From Micromonospora_E sp048060115 (GTDB lineage Bacteria > Actinomycetota > Actinomycetes > Mycobacteriales > Micromonosporaceae), in assembly GCF_048060115.1 (NCBI RefSeq), contig NZ_JBHMIM010000038.1, positions 1 through 64,000 on the forward strand: 64,000 bases of DNA, written 5' to 3'. Within the stretch, counting starts at the first letter, position 1. Each line of letters starts with the position of its first letter. The notes beneath the pieces were generated by a model, which had not been told where the DNA came from, made no database searches, and worked only from the letters and a program-made list of their open reading frames with translations. Shown here piece by piece: positions 8,255 to 16,588 of this stretch. Both the position numbers and the translations under genes were made by a program.

Positions 8255-10813
8255 GTGCGGCACCCAGTCGGCGGCGGACCCGCCGCCCGTCCCCGACCCG
8301 GGGACACCGCCGGACCCGCCGCCGTCGACCTGTTCACCACCGTCACCGGCAGACTCACCCAACCGGGCCTCGTCGTCGTCACCGGCGCCCCCGGCTGCGG
8401 CCGCAGCACCCTGCTGCGCCGGGTCGCCGCCGCGTTCGCCGGCCCCGTCCACACCGGCGGTGCCCTCGCCTGCCTGGGCCACGTCCCCGCGTTCCCGCTG
8501 AGCCACGCCCTGCGGGTCCGGCTGCCCGTCGACGACCTCGCCCTGCTCGCCGAAGCGGTCCGTTCCCGGGTACGCCACGGCCTGCTCGTCCTCGACGACC
8601 TGCAGTGGGCCGACCCGGCCACCGTCGCCGTGCTGCCCGCCATCGCCCGACACTGCCGGGTCGTCGTCGCGGTACGCACCCCGCACCTGCTGCCCGAGGC
8701 CGCGTTGGCGCCGGTGCGCAACGCCGCCGCCTGCTGGCTGGCGGTGCCGCCGCTGGAGCTGGCGGCCACCGCCGACCTGATCCACCACACCGCCCCCGCG
8801 CTGGCCCCGGCGACCGTCGCGGAGCTGGCCCGCCACGCCGGCGGCAACCCCCTCGCCGCGACCGCCCTGGCCCGCCACGCCACCCGCGGCGGCCCACCGG
8901 CCACCGGACGCGACGACCTCGACCAGGTCAGCTACGCGGTCGCCGCGGCCGTCGCCACCCTGACCCGACCGGCCCGCACCGCGTTGGCCGCCCTCGGCCT
9001 GCTCGGTCGCGGCGCACCGACCACCCTGCTCGGCGACGGGGTCACCGAACTCGCCGCCGCCGACCTGGTCCACGTCGGTGACGACGCTACGGTCACCCCG
9101 GTGTCGCCGTACCAGGCGCAGGTCGCCGCCGGTCTGCTCGACGACACCAGCCGCCGAGCCCTGCACCGGCGACTCGCCGACCTGGTCGACGACCCCCTCG
9201 ACGCCGCCCGGCACCTGGCGGCGGCCGGCGACCCGGCCGCCGCGTACCAGCGGGCCGTCGCCGCCGCCGACACGGCCACCACCGGCGGTGCCCGCGCCGA
9301 ACTGCTGCTGTTCGCCTGCGCGCAGCCCGACGCCACCGACACCGTACGGCTGGCCGCCGCCGGCGCCGCGCTGACCGTCGGGCGGCCCCGCCGCGCCGCC
9401 GACCTGCTCGCCGGGGTCACCCTCCACCCAGAGGCGAGCGTCGTACGGGCCGAGGCGCTGCTGCAGGCCGGTGATCCGCACGCCGCCCGGGCCTGCGCCA
9501 GGTCCGTGCCCGACGACGCCACACCGCCCGTCGTCGCCGCCCGCGACCGGGTTCTGCTGCTGGCCGACCTCACCACCGACCCGGATGCCGCCGCCCGGCA
9601 GGCCGCCACCCTCACTGCCCGGCACGGCACCACGCCAGCGCATCCCGGTCTGCGGGCCGCGCTCGCCGCCACCGCCGCTGCCACCCGCGCCCCCGGCTGG
9701 GAGCACACCCTCGCCGGCGCCGCTGCCGCGGCGGCGGCCACCGGCGACCTGCTCACCGCCCGCTGCAGCGCCTGGCAGCTGGTACAGACCCTGACCGGCG
9801 ACGGACGCTTGGCCGAAGCCGCCCACACCGCCGCCGCCGCGGCGAGCGCCTGCGCCGCCGACCTCGCCTACAGCTGGCAGGTCCGGTTCCTCGCCGCCCG
9901 GCTCTGGTGCCTGGCGCTACGCGGCGATCCGACCGACACCGGTCCGCCGGTCGACACAGCCGACGACCGGACCGGCGACGCCGGCTCGGACCGGCCGCCG
10001 GCCGCCGGCGATCTGCTGCTGCGTGCCGCCGCCGACCTCGCCGACCGCACCCTGCCCACCGCCGCCCACCAGTACGCCACCGCCACCACCAGTCTGCTTG
10101 AAGCCGACGCCGGCCTGCTCGCGCCGGCCCGCGCCCGACTCGCCGCAGCCGCACCGCCGACCGCACTGGTCGACTGGGTGGCCCGGGAAGCAGCCTGGCT
10201 CGACGGCCAACCCGACAAGGCCACCGCGCCGACCGGCGCACCCGCGCCGCCACTGATCGACGGACTACGGCGGATCACCGCCTTCTGGGTGGCGCACGAC
10301 AGCCCGGGGCAGACCACACAACCGGCACCGCCGGCACCCGCGCTGCCGGCAGCGGCCGCCGCCACCGTCACCGCCTGGACGAGCGCCGACCCCCGCGACT
10401 TCGGCCAGGCCGCCACCGCATGGCGCGACGTCGCCGTGCGCGAACAGGTCCGCTGCCTGCTCGCCCACGGACTACACGAACCCGACCCGGTACGCGCCGT
10501 CCCGGCCCTGCTCGCCGCCGAAACCGTCGCCGACCAGGCCGGGCTGGTCGTGCTGCTCGCCCGTACCCGCCGGGCACTGCGCCGCCACGCGGTGCGCCGC
10601 GACGAACGCGCCCCACGCGGCGGTGAACTGCTCACCGTCCGCGAACGTGACGTGCTGCGGCTGGTCGCCCACGGCGAACCCACCCGCCGCATCGCCCGGC
10701 AGCTCGGCATCTCCACCGAGACCGTGGAAACCCACGTCCGGGCCGGGATGCGTAAACTCGGTGCCCGCACCCGCACCGAAGCCGCGGCCCTGGCCATGGA
10801 GGCCGAACGATGA
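8255..10813 (+). CDS. LAL-type LuxR regulator (AAA ATPase plus C-terminal HTH)
   Basis: Protein of 852 residues. Near the N-terminus there is a Walker A motif G-A-P-G-C-G-R-S-T at 44-52 and a Walker B/LQWAD-type motif L-V-L-D-D-L-Q-W-A-D at about 110-119. An Ala-rich helical-repeat middle follows. A LuxR helix-turn-helix fills the last 65 residues (L-T-V-R-E-R-D-V-L-R-L-V ... I-A-R-Q-L-G-I-S-T-E-T-V-E-T-H-V). This is the LAL (MalT-like) architecture, usually an activator gated by a ligand and ATP. The GTG start at 8255 is preceded by GGGGAGG. It is divergent from the dynamin operon and translationally coupled (ATGA) to a small HTH protein. The ligand is unknown. Confidence 0.9.
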   Translation: MRHPVGGGPAARPRPGDTAGPAAVDLFTTVTGRLTQPGLVVVTGAPGCGRSTLLRRVAAAFAGPVHTGGALACLGHVPAFPLSHALRVRLPVDDLALLAEAVRSRVRHGLLVLDDLQWADPATVAVLPAIARHCRVVVAVRTPHLLPEAALAPVRNAAACWLAVPPLELAATADLIHHTAPALAPATVAELARHAGGNPLAATALARHATRGGPPATGRDDLDQVSYAVAAAVATLTRPARTALAALGLLGRGAPTTLLGDGVTELAAADLVHVGDDATVTPVSPYQAQVAAGLLDDTSRRALHRRLADLVDDPLDAARHLAAAGDPAAAYQRAVAAADTATTGGARAELLLFACAQPDATDTVRLAAAGAALTVGRPRRAADLLAGVTLHPEASVVRAEALLQAGDPHAARACARSVPDDATPPVVAARDRVLLLADLTTDPDAAARQAATLTARHGTTPAHPGLRAALAATAAATRAPGWEHTLAGAAAAAAATGDLLTARCSAWQLVQTLTGDGRLAEAAHTAAAAASACAADLAYSWQVRFLAARLWCLALRGDPTDTGPPVDTADDRTGDAGSDRPPAAGDLLLRAAADLADRTLPTAAHQYATATTSLLEADAGLLAPARARLAAAAPPTALVDWVAREAAWLDGQPDKATAPTGAPAPPLIDGLRRITAFWVAHDSPGQTTQPAPPAPALPAAAAATVTAWTSADPRDFGQAATAWRDVAVREQVRCLLAHGLHEPDPVRAVPALLAAETVADQAGLVVLLARTRRALRRHAVRRDERAPRGGELLTVRERDVLRLVAHGEPTRRIARQLGISTETVETHVRAGMRKLGARTRTEAAALAMEAER

Positions 10814-11331
10814 GCGCACCGCCGCGCTACGTCCTGGACACCGTCGCCGACGCCACCACCGTCACCCGTCGGCTGGCCCGCGACGGCTGGACCCCCCGGG
10901 AAGGATTCGCCCTCCCCGACGCCAACTGGGACGTCACCACCAGCCGACTGGCGCTGTTCGGCCGGGTCACCGACACCGACACCCTCGCCCTGGTGACCCT
11001 GGCCGCCGCGCGTGGAGCCGCCGTCGTCGCCGTCTGCGATCCGGCCAGCGACCTGTGTCACGCCCTCGTCGACGACCTCGGCAGGCTCGGGCCAGTGCTG
11101 CGCCGCAGCGAGGTCGACCCGCCGACGATCGCCGACGACACCGTCCTCGTCCCCGAACAGCGGGCACTACTGGAACGGCTCGCCAACGGCGAGACCATCG
11201 CCGCGGCGGCGACCGCGGAGTTCCTGTCCCTGCGGACCGCGAACCGCCGTATCGCCCAGGCCCGCGCCGCGTACGGGGTCCGGACCACCCGGGAAGCGGT
11301 GCTGGCCTACCTGCGCCAACGACAGCGCTGA
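10810..11331 (+). CDS. Small regulator with C-terminal LuxR-like HTH, coupled to the LAL gene
   Basis: Protein of 173 residues. The first two thirds resemble a receiver-like alpha/beta fold without clear phospho-acceptor residues. The C-terminus (from P-E-Q-R-A-L-L-E-R-L-A-N-G-E-T-I-A-A-A-A) is a degenerate LuxR-type helix-turn-helix ending in T-T-R-E-A-V-L-A-Y-L. Its ATG overlaps the stop of the LAL gene (ATGA), so the two are made together and may form a heteromeric regulator. Targets are unknown; the dynamin operon on the other side of the LAL gene is the simplest guess. Confidence 0.72.
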   Translation: MSAPPRYVLDTVADATTVTRRLARDGWTPREGFALPDANWDVTTSRLALFGRVTDTDTLALVTLAAARGAAVVAVCDPASDLCHALVDDLGRLGPVLRRSEVDPPTIADDTVLVPEQRALLERLANGETIAAAATAEFLSLRTANRRIAQARAAYGVRTTREAVLAYLRQRQR

Positions 11332-11362
11332 CCGGCACCCCGGCGAGGGACCGGCTCGTCGG

Positions 11363-12277
11363 TCACGGCACCTCCGGAGCCGGACCGGCCCGACCGACGT
11401 CACCCTCGGCCGGACAGTCCGCCGTGGCACCGTCGGCCGGACAGTCCGCCGTGGCACCGTCGGGCAGCGCGTCCGCGACGCCCCGACGGTGCCGCCGACT
11501 GAGGTCCACCGGCCGGGTGACGTCGACGTAGCGGGGCGTGTGTGGCTCGTCCGGCCGCAGCGCCGCCAGTGCGTCCCCGATCGCGTCGATGATCTGGGCG
11601 GTGGCCCGCTGCGCGGCGCCGGGCCGGGCGGGGTCGATCCCGGCCAGCTGCACCGGCGGGCCGAAATGCACCCGCACCATGGGCCGGCGCACCACGGCCC
11701 GCAGCACCGCCCGGACCAACCCGCGGGGCGCCGCCCAGGGCAGTACCGCGTGCGCGCCCCACTGTGCCACCGGCACCACCGGCGTCGCGGTGGTCAACGC
11801 CAACCGGGCCGCACCCGTCTTGCCGCGCTCGGGCCACATCCACGGATCGAGCCCGATGCGCCCCTCCGGGTAGACCAGCACCACCGAACCCTCGTCGACC
11901 GCCCGCGCCGCCGAGCCCAGTGCCTCGGCGACGACGCTGGTGCGCCGGTCCACCCGGATGTGTCCGGCGCGGCGCATCACCGCGCCCACCACCGGGGCCC
12001 GGAACAGCCCGCCGGTGGCGAGGAACCGAGGGGAGACCCGTCGGGCCCGGCAGGCCGCGGCCAGGACGATCGGGTCGAACGGGCTGAGGTGGTTCGCGGC
12101 CAGGATCAGCGGTCCGTCCCGCAGCCGGTCCGGCACGTCGCCGGTGACCTGCAGCCGGGCGAGCAGCGCGACGACAACCCGGGCGGCGGTCTGCATCGCC
12201 CGCCACAGCAGCGGCGCGCGCCAGCGGGCGGGGGGAGCGGGGGCGGTGGTGTCCATCAGCCGTTGATGCTCGCACAT
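11363..12277 (-). CDS. PlsC-like 1-acyl-glycerol-3-phosphate acyltransferase
   Basis: Protein of 304 residues with the acyltransferase signatures N-H-L-S-P-F-D (H63, D68, the HX4D catalytic motif) and Y-P-E-G-R at 136-140 (glycerophosphate binding). It belongs to the PlsC/LPLAT family, which acylates lysophosphatidic acid or related lipids at the membrane. A second ATG at 12256 is possible. The C-terminus carries a 9-residue repeat (D-G-A-T-A-D-C-P-A, twice) encoded by a 27-bp tandem duplication, outside the catalytic domain. It is convergent with the small LuxR-like gene and divergent from cydA; no operon partner is visible. Confidence 0.88.
   Translation of the reverse strand: MCEHQRLMDTTAPAPPARWRAPLLWRAMQTAARVVVALLARLQVTGDVPDRLRDGPLILAANHLSPFDPIVLAAACRARRVSPRFLATGGLFRAPVVGAVMRRAGHIRVDRRTSVVAEALGSAARAVDEGSVVLVYPEGRIGLDPWMWPERGKTGAARLALTTATPVVPVAQWGAHAVLPWAAPRGLVRAVLRAVVRRPMVRVHFGPPVQLAGIDPARPGAAQRATAQIIDAIGDALAALRPDEPHTPRYVDVTRPVDLSRRHRRGVADALPDGATADCPADGATADCPAEGDVGRAGPAPEVP
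11407..11460. repeat. 27-bp tandem duplication in the acyltransferase 3' end
   Basis: Two identical 27-bp units lie head to tail (11407-11433 and 11434-11460). Because 27 is a multiple of three, the reading frame is kept and nine residues are duplicated. It is likely a replication-slippage product in a disordered tail. Confidence 0.9.
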
Positions 12278-12365
12278 CCGCGGCCTGACTTCGGTCCCGC
12301 CGCAACCGGGTCCGAGGTCCCGCCGGGTCGGGGACCACCGACCCTGGCCTCATCCACGACGGGTT

Positions 12366-12390
12366 GTAGTATGTACTACGCCTTGTAGTA
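12366..12390. promoter_or_regulatory. GTAGTA/TACTAC operator array before cydA
   Basis: Three hexamers alternate: GTAGTA (12366-12371), TACTAC (12374-12379) and GTAGTA (12385-12390). They make two overlapping dyads with 2-base and 5-base spacers. The last copy ends 16 bases before the cydA GTG, so a bound protein would block the promoter or the ribosome site (GGGGGAG at 12398-12404). Such half-sites resemble those of BlaI/MecI/CopY-family repressors. The repressor gene is not in this window. Confidence 0.6.
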
Positions 12391-12406
12391 TCTAGATGGG
12401 GGAGCC

Positions 12407-13825
12407 GTGGACGCGCTCGACATAGCCCGCTGGCAGTTCGGTGTCACCACCGTCTACCACTTCCTCTTCGTCCCCCTCACCATCGGACTCAGCCTGCTCG
12501 TCGCCATCCTGCAGACCGCCTGGCACCGCACCGGCGACGACCGCTACCTCAAACTCACCAAATTCTACGGAAAACTGTTCCTCATCAACTTCGCCATGGG
12601 CATCGTCACCGGCATCGTCCAGGAATTCCAGTTCGGCATGAACTGGAGCGACTACTCCCGATTCGTCGGCGACATCTTCGGCGTACCCCTGGCCATCGAA
12701 GCCCTCCTCGCCTTCTTCCTCGAATCCACCTTCCTCGGACTCTGGATATTCGGCTGGGACCGACTCCCCAAAGCCCTCCACCTCACCACCATCTGGCTCG
12801 CCTCATTCGGCAGCATCATCAGCGCCTGGTTCATCCTCGCCGCCAACTCCTGGATGCAGAACCCCGTCGGCTACCGCATCAACCCCGACACCGGCCGCGC
12901 CGAACTCACCGACTTCATCGCCGTACTCACCAACAAGGTCACCCTCATCACCTTCCCCCACACCCTCGCCGGCTGCTTCATGGTCGCCGGCGCACTCGTC
13001 CTCGCCATCGCCCTCTGGCACCTCATCCGCCACCCCGACAGCCCCGACAGCGCAACCTTCCGCACCGCCACCAAACTCGGCGCCTGGACCACCCTGGCCG
13101 CCACCGCCGCCGTCATCGGCACCGGCGACATCCAAGGCAAGATCATGACCCAGGTCCAACCCATGAAGATGGCCGCCGCCGAAGGCCTCTACACCACCGA
13201 AAGCCCCGCATCGTTCTCCGTCGTCACCGTCGGCACCCTCGACGGCAGCCGCGAAATCTGGGCCCTCAAGATCCCCCACCTGCTGTCCTGGCTCGCCACC
13301 GGCGACCCCACCGGACAAGTCCACGGCATCAACGACCTTCAGGCCCAGTACGCCACCCAGTACGGACCCGGCAACTACAGCCCGATCATCCCCGTCACCT
13401 ACTGGAGCTTCCGCTTCATGATCGGATTCGGGCTCGCCACCGCCGCCATCGCCTTGTGGGCCCTGTGGACCACCCGCCGCGGTCGCACCCCCACCAGCCG
13501 CTGGCTGCTCCGCGCCAGCCTCACCCTGCCCATCCTGCCACTGCTCGCCAACACCTTCGGCTGGATCTTCACCGAGATGGGACGCCAACCCTGGATCGTC
13601 TTCGGTGAAATGCTCACCCGCGACGGCGTCAGCCGCAGCGTCTCCCTCACCGAAGTCCTCATCTCCTTCACCTCCTTCACCCTCATCTACGCCACCCTCG
13701 CCATCATCGAAGTCAAACTCCTCATCCGCTACGCCCGAAACGGCCTCCCCGACACCACACCCGAACCCCCACCGGACAACCACGACGACACCGACCTCCA
13801 CCGGCCACTCGCCGCCACCCACTGA
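12407..13825 (+). CDS. cydA: Cytochrome bd quinol oxidase subunit I
   Basis: Protein of 472 residues that is clearly CydA. It has N-terminal A-R-W-Q-F-G-x-T-T-x-Y-H-F with H18 as a heme ligand, conserved F-P-H-T-L-A-G in the middle, G-D-I-Q-G-K, and the W-I-F-T-E-M-G-R-Q-P-W segment near the C-terminus. The quinol-binding loop is the short form. The enzyme reduces oxygen to water with quinol electrons, has high oxygen affinity, and is used under low oxygen or when the aa3 branch is inhibited. The GTG start follows GGGGGAG. cydB follows 18 bp later. cydC and cydD, often fused or adjacent in actinomycetes, are not downstream. Third codon positions are almost all C. Confidence 0.97.
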   Translation: MDALDIARWQFGVTTVYHFLFVPLTIGLSLLVAILQTAWHRTGDDRYLKLTKFYGKLFLINFAMGIVTGIVQEFQFGMNWSDYSRFVGDIFGVPLAIEALLAFFLESTFLGLWIFGWDRLPKALHLTTIWLASFGSIISAWFILAANSWMQNPVGYRINPDTGRAELTDFIAVLTNKVTLITFPHTLAGCFMVAGALVLAIALWHLIRHPDSPDSATFRTATKLGAWTTLAATAAVIGTGDIQGKIMTQVQPMKMAAAEGLYTTESPASFSVVTVGTLDGSREIWALKIPHLLSWLATGDPTGQVHGINDLQAQYATQYGPGNYSPIIPVTYWSFRFMIGFGLATAAIALWALWTTRRGRTPTSRWLLRASLTLPILPLLANTFGWIFTEMGRQPWIVFGEMLTRDGVSRSVSLTEVLISFTSFTLIYATLAIIEVKLLIRYARNGLPDTTPEPPPDNHDDTDLHRPLAATH

Positions 13826-13843
13826 CCAACCCGGAGACCCCTC

Positions 13844-14842
13844 GTGGAACTCACCACCGTCTGGTTCGGGCTCATCGCCACCCTGTTCACCGGCTACTTC
13901 ATCCTCGAAGGATTCGACTTCGGCGTCGGCATCCTCGCCCGCCTCATCGGCCGCACCGAAGCCGAGCGCCGCACCGCCATCGCCACCATCGGTCCCGTCT
14001 GGGACGGCAACGAAGTCTGGCTCATCACCGCCGGCGGCGCCATGTTCGCCGCCTTCCCCGAGTGGTACGCCACCCTCTTCTCCGGCTTCTACCTACCACT
14101 ACTGCTCATCCTCATCGCCCTCATCCTGCGCGGCGTCGCCTTCGAATACCGCGACAAACGACCCGAACCCCAATGGCGCAACCGATGGGACAACGCCATC
14201 TTCATCGGATCCCTGCTACCCGCCGCACTCTGGGGCATCACCTTCGCCAACATCGTCGCCGGCGTACCCCTCGACGCCGACCACGAATACACCGGCACCG
14301 GGCTCACCCTGCTCAACCCCTACGCCCTACTCGGCGGCGCCACCACCACCGCCCTGTTCATCACCCACGGCGCCGTCTTCCTCGCCCTCAAGACCACCGA
14401 CGACCTACGCCACCGCGCCAACAGAATCGCCGGCACCACCGGCCCGGCCGCCGCCGCCCTCGCCGTCGGATTCCTCACCTGGACCCTCACCATCCGCGCC
14501 AACCCCGCCGCCATCGCCCTCGCCGTCACCGCCACACTCGCCCTGCTCGCCGCCCTGGCAGCCAACCGGGTACGCCGCGAAGGCTGGGCCTTCACCGGCA
14601 CCGCCACCGCCACCGGCCTCGCCGTCGCCGCCCTGTTCGCCGCCCTGTTCCCCAACGTCCTACCCTCCACCACCGACACCGCCGGCACCCTCACCACCAC
14701 CAACGCCGCCTCCACCACCTACACCCTCACGATCATGACCTGGGTCGCGGCCCTCCTCACCCCCGTCGTCCTGCTCTACCAGAGCTGGACCTACTGGGTG
14801 TTCCGCAACCGCGTCAGCGTCGCCGACCAACCCAGCCACTGA
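13844..14842 (+). CDS. cydB: Cytochrome bd quinol oxidase subunit II
   Basis: Protein of 332 residues with the CydB opening (W-F-G-L-I-A ... Y-F-I-L-E-G-F-D-F-G-V-G), G-P-V-W-D-G-N-E-V-W-L-I, and about eight to nine membrane helices. It pairs with CydA to form the bd oxidase. The GTG start has GGAGA nearby and lies 18 bp after cydA; a strong terminator follows at 14854-14891, so the transcription unit looks to be cydAB only. Codon use is heavily C-ending, like cydA. Confidence 0.97.
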   Translation: MELTTVWFGLIATLFTGYFILEGFDFGVGILARLIGRTEAERRTAIATIGPVWDGNEVWLITAGGAMFAAFPEWYATLFSGFYLPLLLILIALILRGVAFEYRDKRPEPQWRNRWDNAIFIGSLLPAALWGITFANIVAGVPLDADHEYTGTGLTLLNPYALLGGATTTALFITHGAVFLALKTTDDLRHRANRIAGTTGPAAAALAVGFLTWTLTIRANPAAIALAVTATLALLAALAANRVRREGWAFTGTATATGLAVAALFAALFPNVLPSTTDTAGTLTTTNAASTTYTLTIMTWVAALLTPVVLLYQSWTYWVFRNRVSVADQPSH

Positions 14843-14853
14843 CCCCACACAGC

Positions 14854-14891
14854 GGTGCCCCGGCGCGCGGGATTGCACACGCCGGGGCACC
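14854..14891 (+). terminator. Strong hairpin after cydB
   Basis: A perfect 12-bp stem (14854-14865, arm GGTGCCCCGGCG, against 14880-14891) with a 14-base loop begins 12 bases after the cydB stop. There is no U-tract. It also lies just beyond the 3' end of the convergent gene at 14908-15609 and may serve both. Confidence 0.85.
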
Positions 14892-14907
14892 ACCCACCAA
14901 CAACCGG

Positions 14908-15609
14908 TCAACCCACGTCGCGCAACTCCGCCAACCGCGCCTCCACCTCGGCCAACTCCGCCCGCAACTTCTCCGCCTGAGACTGCGCCTCGGCCCGCTC
15001 CGCCGACAGGATCTGCTCCACCGCCTCCTGCACCCCCGGCACATCCACCAGCGCCACCATCCGCAACGCCTCCGCCGGCCGGATCACATACGGCTTCGCC
15101 AACGCCTTCGCCCCCTGCGACGCCGCCACCGTCCACTCACCCTCGGCGTACGCCAACGTCACCGTCAGCCCCGCCGGCGGCTTCACCTTGGCCGCCTTCG
15201 CCGCCCGCCGCACCGGCCGGTCCGCCCCAGCATCCACGGTCGGCTCCTCCACCCGTTGCTCCCGCACCACCGGCGCCACCGGCGGCTCACCCAGCTTGAA
15301 CTCCGGCTCCACCACCGGATTCTCCTCCACCACCGGCTTCGGCTCCGGCCGACGCCCACCCGTACCCCGCGGCGCCACCACCAGATCGCCGGGGGAGAAG
15401 GGCAACTCGTCGCGCCCGAACCGCACCACCACCCACTCGTCGGACACCGCCGGGTCCGCCAACCCCACCACCTGGCCGACCTGACCCGCGATCTGACCAG
15501 CCGACTCGGTGAACATCACCCTCGGCTTACGCCCAGCAGCCACCGACTCCCGAATCACCCCCAACTCCTCATCCGACAACCCATCCACAGCAGCACCCGC
15601 GGCAACCAT
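14908..15609 (-). CDS. Conserved-looking protein of unknown function with C-terminal coiled coil
   Basis: Protein of 233 residues with no family I can name. The N-terminal part (about 1-90) looks folded, with a short beta-rich stretch (E-W-V-V-V-R-F-G-R-D-E-L-P-F-S-P-G-D-L-V-V) that could be an SH3-like or KOW-like barrel. A Pro/Glu/Val-rich linker follows, then a second small folded stretch. The last 40 residues form a charged coiled coil (A-E-A-Q-S-Q-A-E-K-L-R-A-E-L-A-E-V-E-A-R-L-A-E-L). No signal peptide or membrane helix is seen. The ATG at 15609 has AAAGGG 5 bases upstream. It is convergent with cydB and may form a unit with the patatin gene upstream (67-bp gap). Confidence 0.7.
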   Translation of the reverse strand: MVAAGAAVDGLSDEELGVIRESVAAGRKPRVMFTESAGQIAGQVGQVVGLADPAVSDEWVVVRFGRDELPFSPGDLVVAPRGTGGRRPEPKPVVEENPVVEPEFKLGEPPVAPVVREQRVEEPTVDAGADRPVRRAAKAAKVKPPAGLTVTLAYAEGEWTVAASQGAKALAKPYVIRPAEALRMVALVDVPGVQEAVEQILSAERAEAQSQAEKLRAELAEVEARLAELRDVG

Positions 15610-15675
15610 CAGCACCCTTTCCGTACACCTGTCTGAGTCCTGCCTTCCTACCAGCCCCCGCCGACAGCATCGAGC

Positions 15676-16512
15676 TCACCCCACCCCGGCCCACAACCGA
15701 CCCACCCGGCCCACCACCGACAACCCCTGCCGCCGACCAGCCCGCGCCGCACCCACCCGGCGTGCCGGATCCAGCAACCGCCGCCCGATCACCCGCCGCG
15801 CCGCCCGATCCGGCGACACCACCACCACACCCGACCCCAACGCCGCCGCCTGCCGCGACACCGACCGCAGATGTCCCACACCCCAGACGATCGGCGCCAA
15901 CACCACCACCACCGCGTACCCCACCGCCAGATCGACGTTCGCCGCCGACCGCATCCCACCGTCGATGCACCGCCTGCCACCCACCTCCACCGGCGGCCAC
16001 ACCCCCGGCACCGCGCAACTCGCCGACACCGCATCCACCAGATCGACCCCCGACGACGCGTCGAACACCACGAGATCCCCCGAATCGGCATCCACCGCCG
16101 TCACCCACAACGCCCGCCGCGGCCACGACCACACCGGCAACGCCTCCTCGAACACCGGCCGCCGCGACACCCTCGACCCGGCAGCGGCCGCCACCGCGTA
16201 CCGGCCGATCCGGGCCCGCGCCCGCCGCCCGTCGCGGCTACAAACCGCCGCCCACAACATGCGGGACACCGCCCCCGGCCCCATCCGGTCAGCCGACGGC
16301 TCACCCGGCACCAGCTGCCCCGCGTACAACCGCGCCAGATCCGCCCCCGAGCGCACCTGCGCACCCACCACCGCCCCCGCCGACGTGCCCACCACCAGGT
16401 CGGCGTCGCCCAGGTCGACCCCGGCCCGGGCCAGCCCGCACAACACCCCGATCTGCCAGGCCACCCCGGTCACCCCGCCACTGCCCAACACCAACGCCCG
16501 CGTACCAGTCAT
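15676..16512 (-). CDS. Patatin-like phospholipase
   Basis: Protein of 278 residues with the patatin catalytic set: oxyanion loop G-S-G-G-V-x-G at 10-16, nucleophile elbow G-T-S-A-G at 42-46 (Ser44) and D-G-G at 184-186 for the catalytic Asp. These enzymes are Ser/Asp dyad lipid acyl hydrolases. No signal peptide is visible, so it is probably cytosolic. The ATG at 16512 begins exactly at the family's first beta strand; the longer frame runs into the divergent SDR gene and is not used. The SDR starts 77 bp away on the other strand. Confidence 0.87.
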   Translation of the reverse strand: MTGTRALVLGSGGVTGVAWQIGVLCGLARAGVDLGDADLVVGTSAGAVVGAQVRSGADLARLYAGQLVPGEPSADRMGPGAVSRMLWAAVCSRDGRRARARIGRYAVAAAAGSRVSRRPVFEEALPVWSWPRRALWVTAVDADSGDLVVFDASSGVDLVDAVSASCAVPGVWPPVEVGGRRCIDGGMRSAANVDLAVGYAVVVVLAPIVWGVGHLRSVSRQAAALGSGVVVVSPDRAARRVIGRRLLDPARRVGAARAGRRQGLSVVGRVGRLWAGVG

Positions 16513-16588
16513 GTCCCTGCTATTGCCCGTCACCGCCGCCGGTAACGTCACCATTACGAACAACGGCAACGCGGAGGAGCGCCGAGGC

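Noticed and set aside
8255..10250. Minus-strand frames (547 and 397 codons) opposite the LAL regulator
   Set aside because: Gly/Arg-rich shadows; the plus-strand product has Walker A/B and a LuxR HTH.
12803..13822. Gly/Asp/Glu-rich minus-strand frame opposite cydA
   Set aside because: Low-complexity reverse translation of C-ending codons; cydA is unmistakable.
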